DNA of 64,000 bases from Siphonodentalium dalli (GCA_032622095.1 CP136065.1:245951474-246015473); one strand, 5' to 3'; numbered from the stretch's first letter, positions 1-10,558 are shown. Notes: a model not told the origin generated them from the sequence alone. Numbers and translations: made by a program.

Positions 1-1775
1 ATCCATTAGGATTATCTAGAGATGTACATCCATTAGGATTATCTAGAGACGTACATCCATTAGGATTATCTAGAGATGTACATCCATTAGGATTATCTAG
101 AGACGTACATCCATTAGGATTATCTAGAGATGTACATCCATTAGGATTATCTAGAGACGTACATCCATTAGGATTATCTAGAGAGGTACATCCATTAGGA
201 TTATCTAGAGATGTACATCCATTAGGATTATCTAGAGACGTACATCCATTAGGATTATCTAGAGATGTACATCCATTAGGATTATCTAGAGATGTATATC
301 CATTAGGATTATCTAGAGACGTACATCCATTAGGATTATCTAGAGATGTACATCCACTAGGATTATCTTGAGACGTACATCCATTAGGATTATCTAGAGA
401 TGTACATCCATTAGGATTATCTAGAGATGTACATCCATTAGGATTATCTAGAGAGGTACATCCATTAGGATTATCTAGAGACGTACATCCATTAGGAGTA
501 TCTAGAGATGTACATCCATTAGGATTATCTAGAGATGTACATCCATTAGGATTATCTAGAGATGTACATCCACTAGGATTATCTAGAGACGTACATCCAT
601 TAGGATTATCTAGAGATGTACATCCATTAGGATTATCTAGAGATGTACATCCACTAGGATTATCTAGAGACGTACATCCATTAGGATTATATAGAGATGT
701 ACATCCATTAGGATTATCTAGAGACGTACATCCATTAGGATTATCTAGAGATGTACATCCATTAGGAGTATCTAGAGATGTACATCCATTAGGATTATCT
801 AGAGATGTACATCCATTAGGATTATCTAGAGATGTACATCCACTAGGATTATCTAGAGATGTACATCCATTAGGATTATATAGAGATGTACATCCATTAG
901 GATTATCTAGAGACGTACATCCATTAGGATTATCTAGAGATGTACATCCATTAGGATTATCTAGAGACGTATATCCATTAGGATTATCTAGAGATGTACA
1001 TCCACTAGGATTATCTAGAGATGTACATCCATTAGGATTATATAGAGATGTACATCCATTAGGATTATCTAGAGACGTACATCCATTAGGATTATCTAGA
1101 GATGTACATCCATTAGGATTATCTAGAGACGTATATCCATTAGGATTATCTAGAGACGCATTAGGAGTATCTCGAGATGTACATCCATTAGGATTATCTA
1201 GAGATGTACATCCATTAGGATTATATAGAGATGTACATCCATTAGGATTATCTAGATATGTACATCCATTAGGATTATATAGAGATGTACATCCATTAGG
1301 ATTATCTAGAGATGTACATCCATTAGGATTATATAGAGATGTACATCCATTAGGATTATCTAGAGATGTACATCTATTAGGATTATCTAGAGATGTACAT
1401 CCATTAGGATTATCTAGAGATGTACATCCATTAGGATTATCTAGAGATGTACATCCATTAGGATTATCTAGAGATGTATATCCATTAGGATTATCTAGAG
1501 ACGTACATCCATTAGGATTATCTAGAGATGTACATCCATTAGGATTATCTAGAGATGTACATCCATTAGGATTATCTGGAGATGTACATCCATTAGGATT
1601 ATCTAGAGAGGTACATCCATTAGGATTATATAGAGATGTACATCCATTAGGATTATCTAGAGAGGTACATCCATTAGGATTATCTAGAGATGTACATCCA
1701 TTAGGATTATCTAGAGATGTACATCCATTAGGATTATCTAGAGATGTACATCCATACATCCATTAGGATTATCGT
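1..1775 (+). repeat. 27-bp satellite array, about 65 copies
   Basis: Head-to-tail units of 27 bp with core ATCCATTAGGATTATCTAGA followed by GATGTAC or GACGTAC. The array runs off the left edge, so its true length is unknown. Units differ at a few sites: T or C in GAYGTAC, CATTAGG or CACTAGG, TATCTAG or TATATAG, and rarer GAGGTAC. The same variant blocks recur at longer intervals, as expected from unequal exchange. TCTAGA and GTAC make each unit partly palindromic. No reading frame of note. Confidence 0.97.
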
Positions 1776-1993
1776 CGACTTTACAAAGAGACTGGGATTT
1801 GGAATTATCGTAGAATTTATTTATAACAGATAGATTGATTTGCAATATTGCATTTATTCAAATTTCAAACTTATCAGCTAAAATTGGTAGCTCTGTGTTA
1901 TAATGCAACAGATATGTGTAAACGGTTCAACGGATCCAATGCAACTTGCCAGCGTAATGTAGTAGTCTAATTGCTATGTAATTGTAACATGGT
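1776..1993 (+). repeat. Dispersed repeat block, copy 1 (partner at 11300-11506)
   Basis: The stretch after the satellite (TTATCGTAGAATTTATTTA, then GATTTGCAATATTGCATTTA and CTCTGTGTTAT) returns in the same order near 11300-11506 with point changes and small gaps. Identity unknown. Confidence 0.7.
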
Positions 1994-2070
1994 TATTGAT
2001 TGCGCTACTTTATTATACCGGGGCTTGTCCCATCACACCAGATACGAATACTTGTTTTTTCTATTTATAG

Positions 2071-2313
2071 GTCCTGTACTATGTGAGACCACACCGGATA
2101 CAGACTTTAAACGAAGTGGAGATCTTTATTCAGAAGCGTTACAGTACGAGCATTCTATCAAGGAGACAGTTGGTGTATATATCATTGGGACTTGGCACGG
2201 CAGTGGCTGTTTACTGGTTGGTGAAATCAGACCGTGTGCCGAGCATAAAGCCGTTAATTCTTAAAATTATTCCAGATCATTTTCGTGGAATGTCAGTAAA
2301 ACTTGTTGTCTGA
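2071..2313 (+). CDS. Possible terminal exon of an unidentified gene, or a pseudo-exon
   Basis: A good acceptor (tttttctatttatag) at 2070 is followed by 80 open codons to a TGA at 2311. The predicted peptide starts VLYYVRPHRIQTLNEVE and carries one hydrophobic stretch (LVYISLGLGTAVAVYWLV). No ATG opens this frame, so it would need an upstream exon to the left. The first 20 residues faintly recall the opening of a methyl-CpG-binding fold, but the key residues are not there and no family is claimed. It may be chance. Confidence 0.22.
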   Translation, partial: VLYYVRPHRIQTLNEVEIFIQKRYSTSILSRRQLVYISLGLGTAVAVYWLVKSDRVPSIKPLILKIIPDHFRGMSVKLVV

Positions 2314-2325
2314 ATGAGAGTCAGT

Positions 2326-2818
2326 ATGGATCATGGTGGGGAATCACGTGGTTTCGAGGTTGGGGAGTACCATGCATATATAATGGCCGAGGCTAGAACA
2401 AACGCACAAAAAACGTAATTGAGGAATTGACACAAAACATAGCATTTTGACTAGTTTAGTTTTGAAACAAGTTGATACCTTATTTGTTCGGAAATTCTTG
2501 ATGGTTTCCTATAACATTCTGACCAAAGTTGCCAGTCAGAGGTGCGTGGAATACACCAGTCCATACATCTTGGAGAATCCTTCGACTGACAACTTTGGGC
2601 AGAATGTTTGAGCAAACAAATGTGAAATTGGACATAAATGAGGTATCAGCTTGTTTGAAAAATAGTATAGCATCTGCTCGTAGCTGTCAAAAATATATGT
2701 AATATCTTTGTTTATTACCTATTTTCCTCTTTTCTGGTCTTGTTTTAGTTTGCCTCGGCCATTTTGAATGCGTGATACTCATCATCTCGAAACCACATGA
2801 TTCCCCACCGTGATGGAT
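2326..2818. mobile_element. Fold-back element of about 490 bp
   Basis: Long imperfect inverted repeat. The left arm has GGTGGGGAATCACGTGGTTT, ATGGCCGAGGC, ACAAGTTGATACC and ACCAAAGTTG; the right arm has their reverse complements in mirrored order (CAACTTTGG, GGTATCAGCTTGT, GCCTCGGCCAT, AAACCACATGATTCCCCACC). No coding capacity, superfamily unknown. Confidence 0.8.
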
Positions 2819-2943
2819 GCAATCTGCGTGAATCGGCCAAAATAGAATACACGGGGTACAATGAGAATTTACAGATGGCATACAAACTGTGACAATCATG
2901 TGATTTGCCAGCGAAGCTGTCGCAAGGTTAGATATCTGCTGTA

Positions 2944-3147
2944 CAGTAATGCTCTAAATAATCGACTCCTTAACCACAGCAGAATTATGGGTAACTTTTC
3001 AGGATTTTGTCGGAAATATGACTTGATGCCATTTATTGGAAAGCTCTCGGTGAGAGGTTTGCGATGAAGCCATATTTCCGACTAAATCCTTAAAAGTTAC
3101 CCATAATTCTGCTGTGGTTAAGGAGTCGATTATTTAGAGCATTACTG
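2944..3147. mobile_element. Palindromic mariner/Tc1-like MITE, copy 1
   Basis: 204 bp, almost entirely one inverted repeat, starting CAGTAATGC and ending GCATTACTG, with TA on each side. CAGT ends and TA duplication fit the Tc1/mariner superfamily. Arms include AATCGACTCCTTAACCACAG and CAGAATTATGGGTAACTTTT. Relatives lie at 23652, 38214, 39897, 47971, 57501 and 63980. Confidence 0.88.
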
Positions 3148-3186
3148 TAGGTTGGCAGCAACATCTCTGGGTTTGCAATAGACCTA

Positions 3187-3425
3187 GTCTTCTCGGTCCA
3201 CAATAGCTTGTGATATCGGTTGGGTTGATGCTGTTTTGGACCGAGTCACCTCCTGTTACTCTTCTAGAATGGACTTTCATTCAAAAGACGTACTACATGT
3301 ACATGTAGAGCCCGGGCATTCATGTGAATCCATGATGTGTTTAATTATCTGTCATGTCCGTGATCAATCTGTCTTCAAAATGATATATCACTTATTGATT
3401 GAAAAAGGTAAAGTGATGATATGAT
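3187..3425 (+). repeat. Dispersed repeat with one GTACTAC minisatellite unit (partner at 34915)
   Basis: Shares GTCTTCTCGGTCCACAA, GATATCGGTTGG, TTTTGGACCGAGTC and the end with TGTCCGTGAT with 34915-35245. This copy has a single CATTCAAAAGACGTACTAC segment where the partner has three in tandem. Confidence 0.82.
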
Positions 3426-3598
3426 TGTTTAATGTATTGTTTGCAATCATTTTCTGATTGCACGAAAAATCAAAATTCTCTGGAAAACAAGGATTTGTTT
3501 ACTTATATATCTTGTTGCTTGATAAATATAATAAACACAGTGTTTTTATAGCCTATGTGTAAAGTCCAAGCACCAGTAGTCTTTTATTATGAGCTCAC

Positions 3599-4145
3599 TA
3601 CTCTAGTGTCCCGAATAGAAGAACAGACCGGAATAGTAGTACAGGGTGGATGATTGGGCAAATTTCAATAATAGAACAGACCGGAATAGAAGTATAGGGC
3701 GGACAAATTCTTAGATGTGTTAATATTCGAACAAGCCGATCATTGGCTATCAATCTGTCAACCCTCCTTTGGTATTTGCTGGTACTTGAGTGTCCAATAA
3801 CTGTAATTGAATTCAAAGTCAATGACATCTAGTTTTCGATATCTACCAGTACCAATACCATACATGTATAAGTATTACTACTGGTAGATATACTACTAGT
3901 GGTAACTTTAGATGGGGTTGAGTGTCATGACATGGTGTAATTGGCTGTTGCCAGCTGTGGCTTATAAATTTGTCAGTAAAAAGCTACAGCTTGACCTTGT
4001 CACAGCTAGCAATTTTTATACAATTATGTCAGATTGAAATTGAAAAAAATAATAAACATATAAACCGGAATAAGCTCATACAGGGTGGCAATTTTTTATG
4101 AAAAAAAATAAACATAACATGTATTTTATTCGGGACACTAGAGTA
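3599..4145. mobile_element. Inner element with 19-bp perfect TIRs, nested in 3532-4356
   Basis: 547 bp between TACTCTAGTGTCCCGAATA and its exact reverse complement. Subterminal ACAGACCGGAATAG motifs are repeated. No coding frame; superfamily not settled because the TSD is unclear. Confidence 0.82.
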
Positions 4146-4204
4146 AGAGATAAAAGAACATATTTGCAGTTAGAAAAATACACAGAATGACATGAGTGTG
4201 TTAA

Positions 4205-4310
4205 TGTGTTTGTTGATACGGCACTTGTGCCATCGCTGAAGGATAGAACTCGACGCTGTGCCTCTCGTTCTATCTTTCCACACTAGCACTCGTGCCGTAT
4301 CAACGATTAC
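4205..4310. repeat. Hairpin with GATACGGCAC arms, first member
   Basis: Inverted repeat GTTGATACGGCAC with GTGCCGTATCAAC around a GGATAGAAC / GTTCTATC stem. The same arms and the flank ACACAGAAYGACA recur at 5095-5260, so this is a repeated unit. Confidence 0.75.
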
Positions 4311-4561
4311 TGATGCTTGGACTTTACACGGAGGCTATCAACACATAGTGTTCTTATTTATTATATTTTGTATTATTAGGTTTGACTCTTGCTCTTTACA
4401 TATCACATATACTCATTAATGTATTTTTTATTTATAATCCAAAGTGGCTGTTGTGTTAAGAACACATATTTTACCTGTTTCGGCTGGTTTCGGAAGAAAT
4501 AAATTATGATTTGTTTTCACTTGGTTAAAACATTCCTAATTCCAAGATTACACCAACAAAC

Positions 4562-4841
4562 TTACCAACCGTCCGAGCAGTCTGTTTGAAAAGCTGTTAC
4601 CAACCGACCGAGCAGTTTGTTTGAAAATCTGTTACCAACCGTCCGAGCAGTCTGTTTGAAAAGCTGTTACCAACCGTCCGAGCAGTCTGTTTGAAAAGCT
4701 GTTACCAACCGTCCGAGCAGTCTGTTTGACAAGCTGTTACCAACCGTCCGAGCAGTCTGTTTGAAAAGCTGTTACCAACCGTCCGAGCAGTCTGTTTGAT
4801 AAGCTGTTACCAACCGTCCGAGCAGTCTGTTTGAAAAGCTG
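4562..4841 (+). repeat. 35-bp tandem array, 8 copies
   Basis: Unit ACCAACCGTCCGAGCAGTCT plus GTTTGAAAAGCTGTT, nearly uniform. It stops two to seven bases before an isolated inverted satellite unit at 4845-4875. Confidence 0.95.
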
Positions 4842-4844
4842 ATG

Positions 4845-4875
4845 AAAATCCTAATGGATGTACGTCTCTAGATTT
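4845..4875 (-). repeat. Single inverted copy of the 27-bp satellite unit
   Basis: AATCCTAATGGATGTACGTC followed by TCTAGA is the reverse complement of the satellite at 1-1775, including its C variant. A further partial unit in direct orientation lies near 7467 (TCTAGAGATGTACATCC). Confidence 0.88.
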
Positions 4876-5089
4876 GTGGATTATATTTCATTTCAATTTT
4901 ACGACGACTCGGCATTCCCAACATGACGTAATAAACCGTTTCCAAATATGGAGTGCATTCCTGGCATAGTAAATATTTGTGAGAATCTTAGGATTTAGTA
5001 ATAGTTATAAATACAATAAGATGTGAAAGAATAATCAGTCATTAATATCATTGACTGATAAAATAAATGTCTCCTATATTGCAATGAGT

Positions 5090-5262
5090 ATATACACAGA
5101 ACGACACGATGTGTAATGGATTTGTCGATACGGCGAGAGTGCTGTCGCGGAAGGATAGAACGAGAGGCGCTTGCACCTCGAGTTCTATCTTTCCGCGACA
5201 GCACGAGTGCCGTATCGACAAACCAATTTACGCATCGTGTCGTTCTGTGTTTATTACACGCT
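5090..5262. mobile_element. Palindromic element with nested GATACGGC hairpin
   Basis: Outer arms CACAGAACGACACGATG and CATCGTGTCGTTCTGTG, inner arms CGATACGGC / GCCGTATCG and GGATAGAACGAGAGG / TTCTATCTTTCC. About 170 bp; same family as 4205-4310. Confidence 0.82.
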
Positions 5263-5299
5263 TCGCGTCCTAGAATCCTTGCATTAAAAATACAGGATT

Positions 5300-5420
5300 A
5301 GAAGGTTTATTTAGGCTCATACAGGGCGTGTTTGTCATGTGTGATGATTTTATTTAATTAGTTCCAGCTTCATGGTCGAGGCGAACGTCATGTACGTCAA
5401 CGACGTACAGATTTGTAAAT
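5300..5420 (+). repeat. Block shared with 17550-17650
   Basis: TTTGTCATGTGTG, TTTTATTT, TTCATGGTCGAG and the order between them match the interior of the element at 17466-17765. Confidence 0.55.
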
Positions 5421-5583
5421 ATGGAACAGCAATAACACTGTACTTCTAGGAACAAACGTGTAATAAAATGAATTATGGATATATCGCCTGTACATGTATT
5501 CAGTTGTGTTTGACAATGCGTTGGAAAATTGTCAACATGGCAAGGACCTCTGTTCTGTGAAATGATCTGTTATGCCATTAACC

Positions 5584-5719
5584 ATTGAAATCGCGCATAC
5601 TCTGTGCCACTCTCCAATGAAATCTTGCATACTCTGTGCCACTCTCCAATGAAATCTTGCATACTCTGTGCCACTCTCCAATGAAATCTTGCATACTCTG
5701 TGCCACTCTCCAATGAAAT
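5584..5719 (+). repeat. 32-bp tandem array, about 4 copies
   Basis: Unit AATGAAATCTTGCATACTCT plus GTGCCACTCTCC, the first copy differing at three sites and the last cut short. Confidence 0.93.
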
Positions 5720-5754
5720 GGAGGGAATCCCATCAATACGGAAACTAATTTTAA

Positions 5755-7455
5755 AGGTACTCAATCCGATTAGACGCTCCTAAATTACTATTTCTTTGGC
5801 TTTGGGGGTAAAAAATATTTGATTCGAGTCAAGGAACCCACCCATCAAAGATCAGAGTGATCAGATATCGATTTTTGAAGTTTGTTAATTTTTGGAGATG
5901 TGGTCCACTTCCACATGCTCAAACGGACAAATTATGGACAAATTGCGGGTGTAAGTTGGATAACACTAAAATCAAGTGGTTATTATTGTTAATAGTAACC
6001 ACTTGATTTTCGAGTTATCCATCTTACAACCGCAATTTGTCCGTAATTTTCTGTTTGAGCATGTGGAAGTGGACCACATCTCCAACAAGAGCATCGCTAG
6101 GGCGTGGCAAAATACGCCCTTTAGCCATTTCGAATTGTACTATCGCAAAATAAGATAATACTTTGAGCTTACATTTGAAGAAAATCTGATATACCCCTAA
6201 TTTCAATGCCAAAATGTGGTCAAATTATAAGTCGAAAAAATGGCCATAACTCATGTAAAAATAATTAGACAGAACCTATATTCAAACTTGGTCTGTAGTT
6301 TTAGCTGGGAAATACACATACCAGCTTTGGTTCAGCTCAAATAATCAAAACTGGAGTTATCGGTCGGAAACCAAAATGTTATGAAATTGGTCAAATTCTA
6401 AGTCGAAAAAGGGCCGTAACTCATGTAAAAATTATTGGACGGAACCCATATTCGAACTTGGCCTGTATCTTTAGCTGGGAAATACACATACCAACTTTGG
6501 TTCAGATCAAATAATCCAAACTGGAGTTATCGGTCGGAAACCAAAAATGTTAAATGACGGTCAAATTCTAAGTCGAAAAAGGGCCGTAACTCATGTAAAA
6601 ATATTTGGACGGAACCTATATTCGAACTTGGCCTGTATCTTTAGCTGGGAAATACACATACCAACTTTGGTTCAGATCAAGTAATCCGAACTGGAGTTAT
6701 CGATCGGAAACCAAAAATGTTAACGGACGGACAGACAGACGGACGGACGGACGGACGTACCAACAAATGGGTAGATATGTGGCTTCGACCTATGTGGCTA
6801 GAAATGGTAATGTGGCTTTAGTTTTTATGTGGCTTCTCAAGTAGCCATAAAATTTTAAGTGGCAATCAAGTAGTAGATAGTGATAAAACTCCAGATTATG
6901 GATTCATAACATGTTGGAATTATAGCAGAAGAAGCTGATTAAAACTCAAAAACTTGCTCACAGCAACTGGGACAGTGGAATAGGAGAAACTGACAGGTCC
7001 GTGATTGGGTGGCTAGCCACATAAATGTCTTGTCAGTGTCCGACATCTCCTATTGACGGGTCATGGATGTCTAAATCGATGGACTTTTTTTTTCCAAATT
7101 TTGAGTGACTACAAAATTAAATAAGCTGATTAGGCCAAATAGATCATTTTAGAACGTCCATCTGAAAGCTGTTACGTGGCTAGCCACGCAACGGAAGTTA
7201 TGCACATAAATATCCATTTTACACAATCTTAGCCACATTAGTAGTCATTAGTAAACACGGACAGACGGACGGACAGACTGATAACATAATACGACCTTTT
7301 TTCAAAAAGGGCGTATAAAAATTAACAAATTTCAAAAATCGATATCTGATCACTCTGAGCTTTGATGGGTGGGTTCCTTGACTCGAATCAAATATTTTTT
7401 ACCCCCGAAGCGAAAGAAATAGTAATTTCGGGGTGCTTAATCGGATTGAGTACCT
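5755..7455. mobile_element. TTAA-flanked element with AGGTACTC ends, copy 1, split by another repeat
   Basis: Starts AGGTACTCAATCCGATT after TTAA and ends AATCGGATTGAGTACCT before TTAA. The TTAA duplication is typical of piggyBac-type insertion, though the ends are not the usual CCCTTT. A long internal palindrome near 5890-6085 (CACATGCTCAAAC, CACTTGATTTT) is broken near 6090 by the repeat that runs to about 7317. A shorter relative is at 10738-11196. Confidence 0.8.
6090..7317 (+). repeat. Dispersed repeat with three ~170-bp internal units, inserted in 5755-7455
   Basis: Starts CAAGAGCATCGCTAGGGCG and ends near AAGGGCGTATAAAA. The interior has three head-to-tail units of 170-171 bp, each opening AGTCGAAAAA (6230, 6401, 6571), then GGCCGTAACTC, GGACGGAACC and GGAGTTATCG, followed by a GGAC microsatellite near 6723-6756 and a second near 7257-7276. 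Fragments of the same family are at 24860, 30119, 36965 and 44100. Confidence 0.78.
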
Positions 7456-8607
7456 TTAAATCACAAATCTAGAGATGTACATCCGTTTTCAAAGAGACTG
7501 CCGTCCGATTTGACCTGACCAGCCTGCTGTCTGATTTGACCTGACCATGAGTGTTGAGGCTAGGAGGTCTTTTGTCTTGTGTTCTATATACTGATGTTCC
7601 AAATACAGCATATTTATTATGCCCCAATTATCTCAATGAATGTGTGAATGAAGGTGCTTGAATGGACATTAGGGGCTGTAACTCTGATAAGAAAACTATA
7701 GTGGATCATTGTCGCATTTGGACAAATTTATACTTGTGATATGATGCACTCTAATTCCATGTAGGAGCAATAACTGGCAAAAGTGGATCCCACATCCGTG
7801 AGGGAAAGATTGTGTCAGCTTGTTGTAGAAATTGAGACCCATATCTACAAACTTATTATATGCTGTTACTGAGATATTTTTGGGCCTGCATAAAGTGCAG
7901 TTAGAGATCCAGGGATCAGTTACTTATAGATCAACTTGAGCTAATTTTACCAATGAATATTGACCAAATTTACCATAGCTGTAATTTTAGGGAAGTCAGT
8001 AAAGCTTGGCTCGATTCAAATTTTGTGGACAAGGTTAAGAGGAAGTAAAGACACCTTTAAAAGTGTCAAAAATGTTGACAAAATTGTTCAACCACCCTTG
8101 TTTATCTCAGTCAAAACTAAATAACCCAGCACAAATCTAATATCATAATTATATTCAACTTAACATAATAATAAAGTACCGGCATTGACATCGATATCAT
8201 TGCACTTAAGCTCTTATGCTTAGGGGATAATTATGTGATAAAAAAATGTTAATTTAAGGCATGGACCACTCTAAAGGCTGAAATCTCCAGAAATAGTGTT
8301 TATTTACTCAACAACATTGGTTACTCCAGCGCTAACCTGGGCAGTATGAAATCAGTCAGATCAAATCTGTGCTGCGATATTAGGGAGGTTTACATTGAAA
8401 ACTTCTAATTTCGCCTGTCAAGGATAACAGATTGTAATTCTCTGTGCCTGAGGCAGAAAAGTATTATCCAGTAGTCAGAAACTATGTTCTATTTCCAAAC
8501 AACGTCTGTGCAACATAACAGCGATTTTGTTGCATATAAGTTTGCAATTTGTGCATAACTATTCACACTATGTTGAGCAGAGTTTATAAACAGACTATAA
8601 TTGTTAT
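7456..8607. other. No recognisable gene or repeat apart from one satellite fragment
   Basis: AT-rich. Contains a partial 27-bp satellite unit near 7467 and a short direct repeat of GATTTGACCTGACCA at about 7508 and 7536. Nothing else was supported. Confidence 0.5.
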
Positions 8608-8615
8608 ACTGGTCA

Positions 8616-10115
8616 CAAGCCTGAGAATATGGTGCCTGTCATTTGCAAAATGAGGTCCCCAAAGGGTGAATTTAGTGACGCTATCCCGCATAGCAGGCTA
8701 GCATCAATAAATTCACCCTCTGTGAAGCTAATTCTGCTTAGGCCTCATCTTCTCTGGAAGTTTCTATTTTTATTATAAAATTTCTATAGAAACTTCTTCA
8801 CATTGATTCTATTTCTTTTTTAGTTTAGTTTCTCTATATATCCCCAAATTGGCCGACGACACATTTCATTATCTTGGTTCACAATTAGAGATGGGCGGTA
8901 ATCGGTATTTACCGTGCGGTATCGGTATCAACGTAATACCGATTTACCGTACCGAATCAAAACTAAAAATACCGACTTTTCGGTATTGAAATTATTCATG
9001 TGTTGCCAACTAATGTGTCTTCGTATTGAGTAAAGTTTCTCAGTAAATAGTTTTGATTCGGTACTTTAATTAAAATTAATCTCAGAATTATACAAATCCA
9101 TCAGACCATCACAAAGACCGTGACCTTTTATCAGTTTGACAGGCCTTGAGCGAGCAAAAGGAATAAACACTCACAGATGGCTGACCTAGTTACGGGCCTA
9201 ACAATCAATGCAGTTGTTAGAATAGATACACACTACACAGTGTATCAAAGAAGCAGTGCTGTAACTTATTGCTACATTGTAACGTCGTCAATGCCACACT
9301 GACTCAGGTGGTGGCAGTCCGTATAACACGTGGCTTTGGCTACTTCAAAGACATCGACAATGCAAGCGGCATAAACAGAAATAAGGTCCGATTTCATTTA
9401 TACAGTGAATCAAAATCTACTTTCACTTTCTAAAAATAGAACAGATCCATCAATTGATTAAATTCTAAGATTTATTTCGGCGTTGCGGCTATTGATTAGG
9501 ATTTGTGAATTGTGATCACTGATTACTACTCACAATTCTATTCACTTGCGAAAATGTGACGAAATTGACACGTATAGATATTGTAGCCATGCAATGATGC
9601 AATCTCTTATTCTTTTCAAAAGTGGTGCGAAGGCCTGCGTGTAAATGATCAAAGAGATGTCTGAATATCACCTAATTGAATAATTGTGTAGGTCATTGTG
9701 TTGCCTCATTTAGCTGTTGTCGCGAATGTAGTAAATCAGTGGGCATATTTTCATGTACATTGTTCAGTTAAAAACTTGAGTTACCACAATTTACCTGGAA
9801 TTTCTGCTCTGGTTTTGTAATTTAATAGCAATACCGATTACCGTACCGATACCGCGGTAAATCGACGGAAATTTACCGATACCGATACCGAGCTTAAAAT
9901 TTCAATACCGCCTCTATTCACAATGGGTATACATCACAATATTCACCATTTTGGAACTTCAATCTGAGTGTCTCCCATAACAGATGAGGCCATGCAGAAT
10001 GAGATCCCAGGAGGGTGAATTTGGTGATGCTGGCCCACTATGCGGGATAGCGTCACTAAATTCACCCTCTGGGGACCTCATTCTGCAAATGACAGGCACA
10101 CTAAACTCAGGCTTG
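8616..10115. mobile_element. hAT-like CAAGCCTG MITE, copy 1, split by a second hAT element
   Basis: Ends CAAGCCTGAG and CTCAGGCTTG, flanked by ACTGGTCA and ATTGGTCA (8 bp, one mismatch), which fits hAT. Each end carries a roughly 100-bp palindrome with GAGGTCCCCAAAGGGTGAAT or its relative. The element at 8886-9916 sits in its spacer. Related copies: 26820, 32478, 36202, 41348, 42854, 43351 and 58300. Confidence 0.85.
8886..9916. mobile_element. Non-autonomous hAT element, 1031 bp, with 8-bp TSD
   Basis: Flanked by an exact 8-bp duplication TTCACAAT (8878-8885 and 9917-9924). The left end TAGAGATGGGCGGTA and the inverted right end TAGAGGCGGTA match the usual hAT TIR style, the right one lacking 4 bases. 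Subterminal repeats of TACCG, CGGTA and ATACCGAT fill about 90 bp at each end, a likely transposase-binding region. No transposase frame was found. Confidence 0.92.
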
Positions 10116-10186
10116 ATTGGTCACAATCTCCCGCCACACTGTGTTGAATATTATAGTCTGATATTTCTTGATGGCCGAGGTTAGAA

Positions 10187-10558
10187 GTGTTCAAACTAAA
10201 CCTCCCTATTCACAAACTGAACCTCCCTATTCACAAACTAAACCTCCCTATTCACAAACTGAACCTCCCTATTCACAAACTAAACCTCCCTATTCACAAA
10301 CTGAACCTCCCTATTCACAAACTAAACCTCCCTATTCACAAACTGAACCTCCCTATTCACAAACTAAACCTCCCTATTCACAAACTGAACCTCCCTATTC
10401 ACAAACTAAACCTCCCTATTCACAAACTAAACCTCCCTATTCACAAACTGAACCTCCCTATTCACAAACTAAACCTCCCTATTCACAAACTGAACCTCCC
10501 TATTCACAAACTAAACCTCCCTATTCACAAACTGAACCTCCCTATTCACAAACTCAAA
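10187..10558 (+). repeat. 21-bp tandem array, about 17 copies, open in two frames
   Basis: Unit CCTCCCTATTCACAAACTRA plus A, with R mostly alternating G and A. Because 21 is divisible by 3, frames stay open and would read PPYSQTE/PPYSQTK or NLPIHKL. There is no splice context or family match, so coding is not claimed. Confidence 0.95.

Larger units (their letters stand above)
3532..4356. mobile_element. Outer inverted-repeat element interrupted by a second element
   Basis: Ends are inverted copies: GTGTAAAGTCCAAGCACCAGTA near 3556 and its reverse complement near 4306-4331, with the arms reaching 3532 and 4356. Its middle is filled by the element at 3599-4145 and it carries the hairpin at 4205-4310. 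Confidence 0.75.

Noticed and set aside
1-1775. CRISPR-like array
   Set aside because: The 27-bp and 35-bp arrays have no unique spacers; they are plain tandem repeats in a eukaryotic setting.
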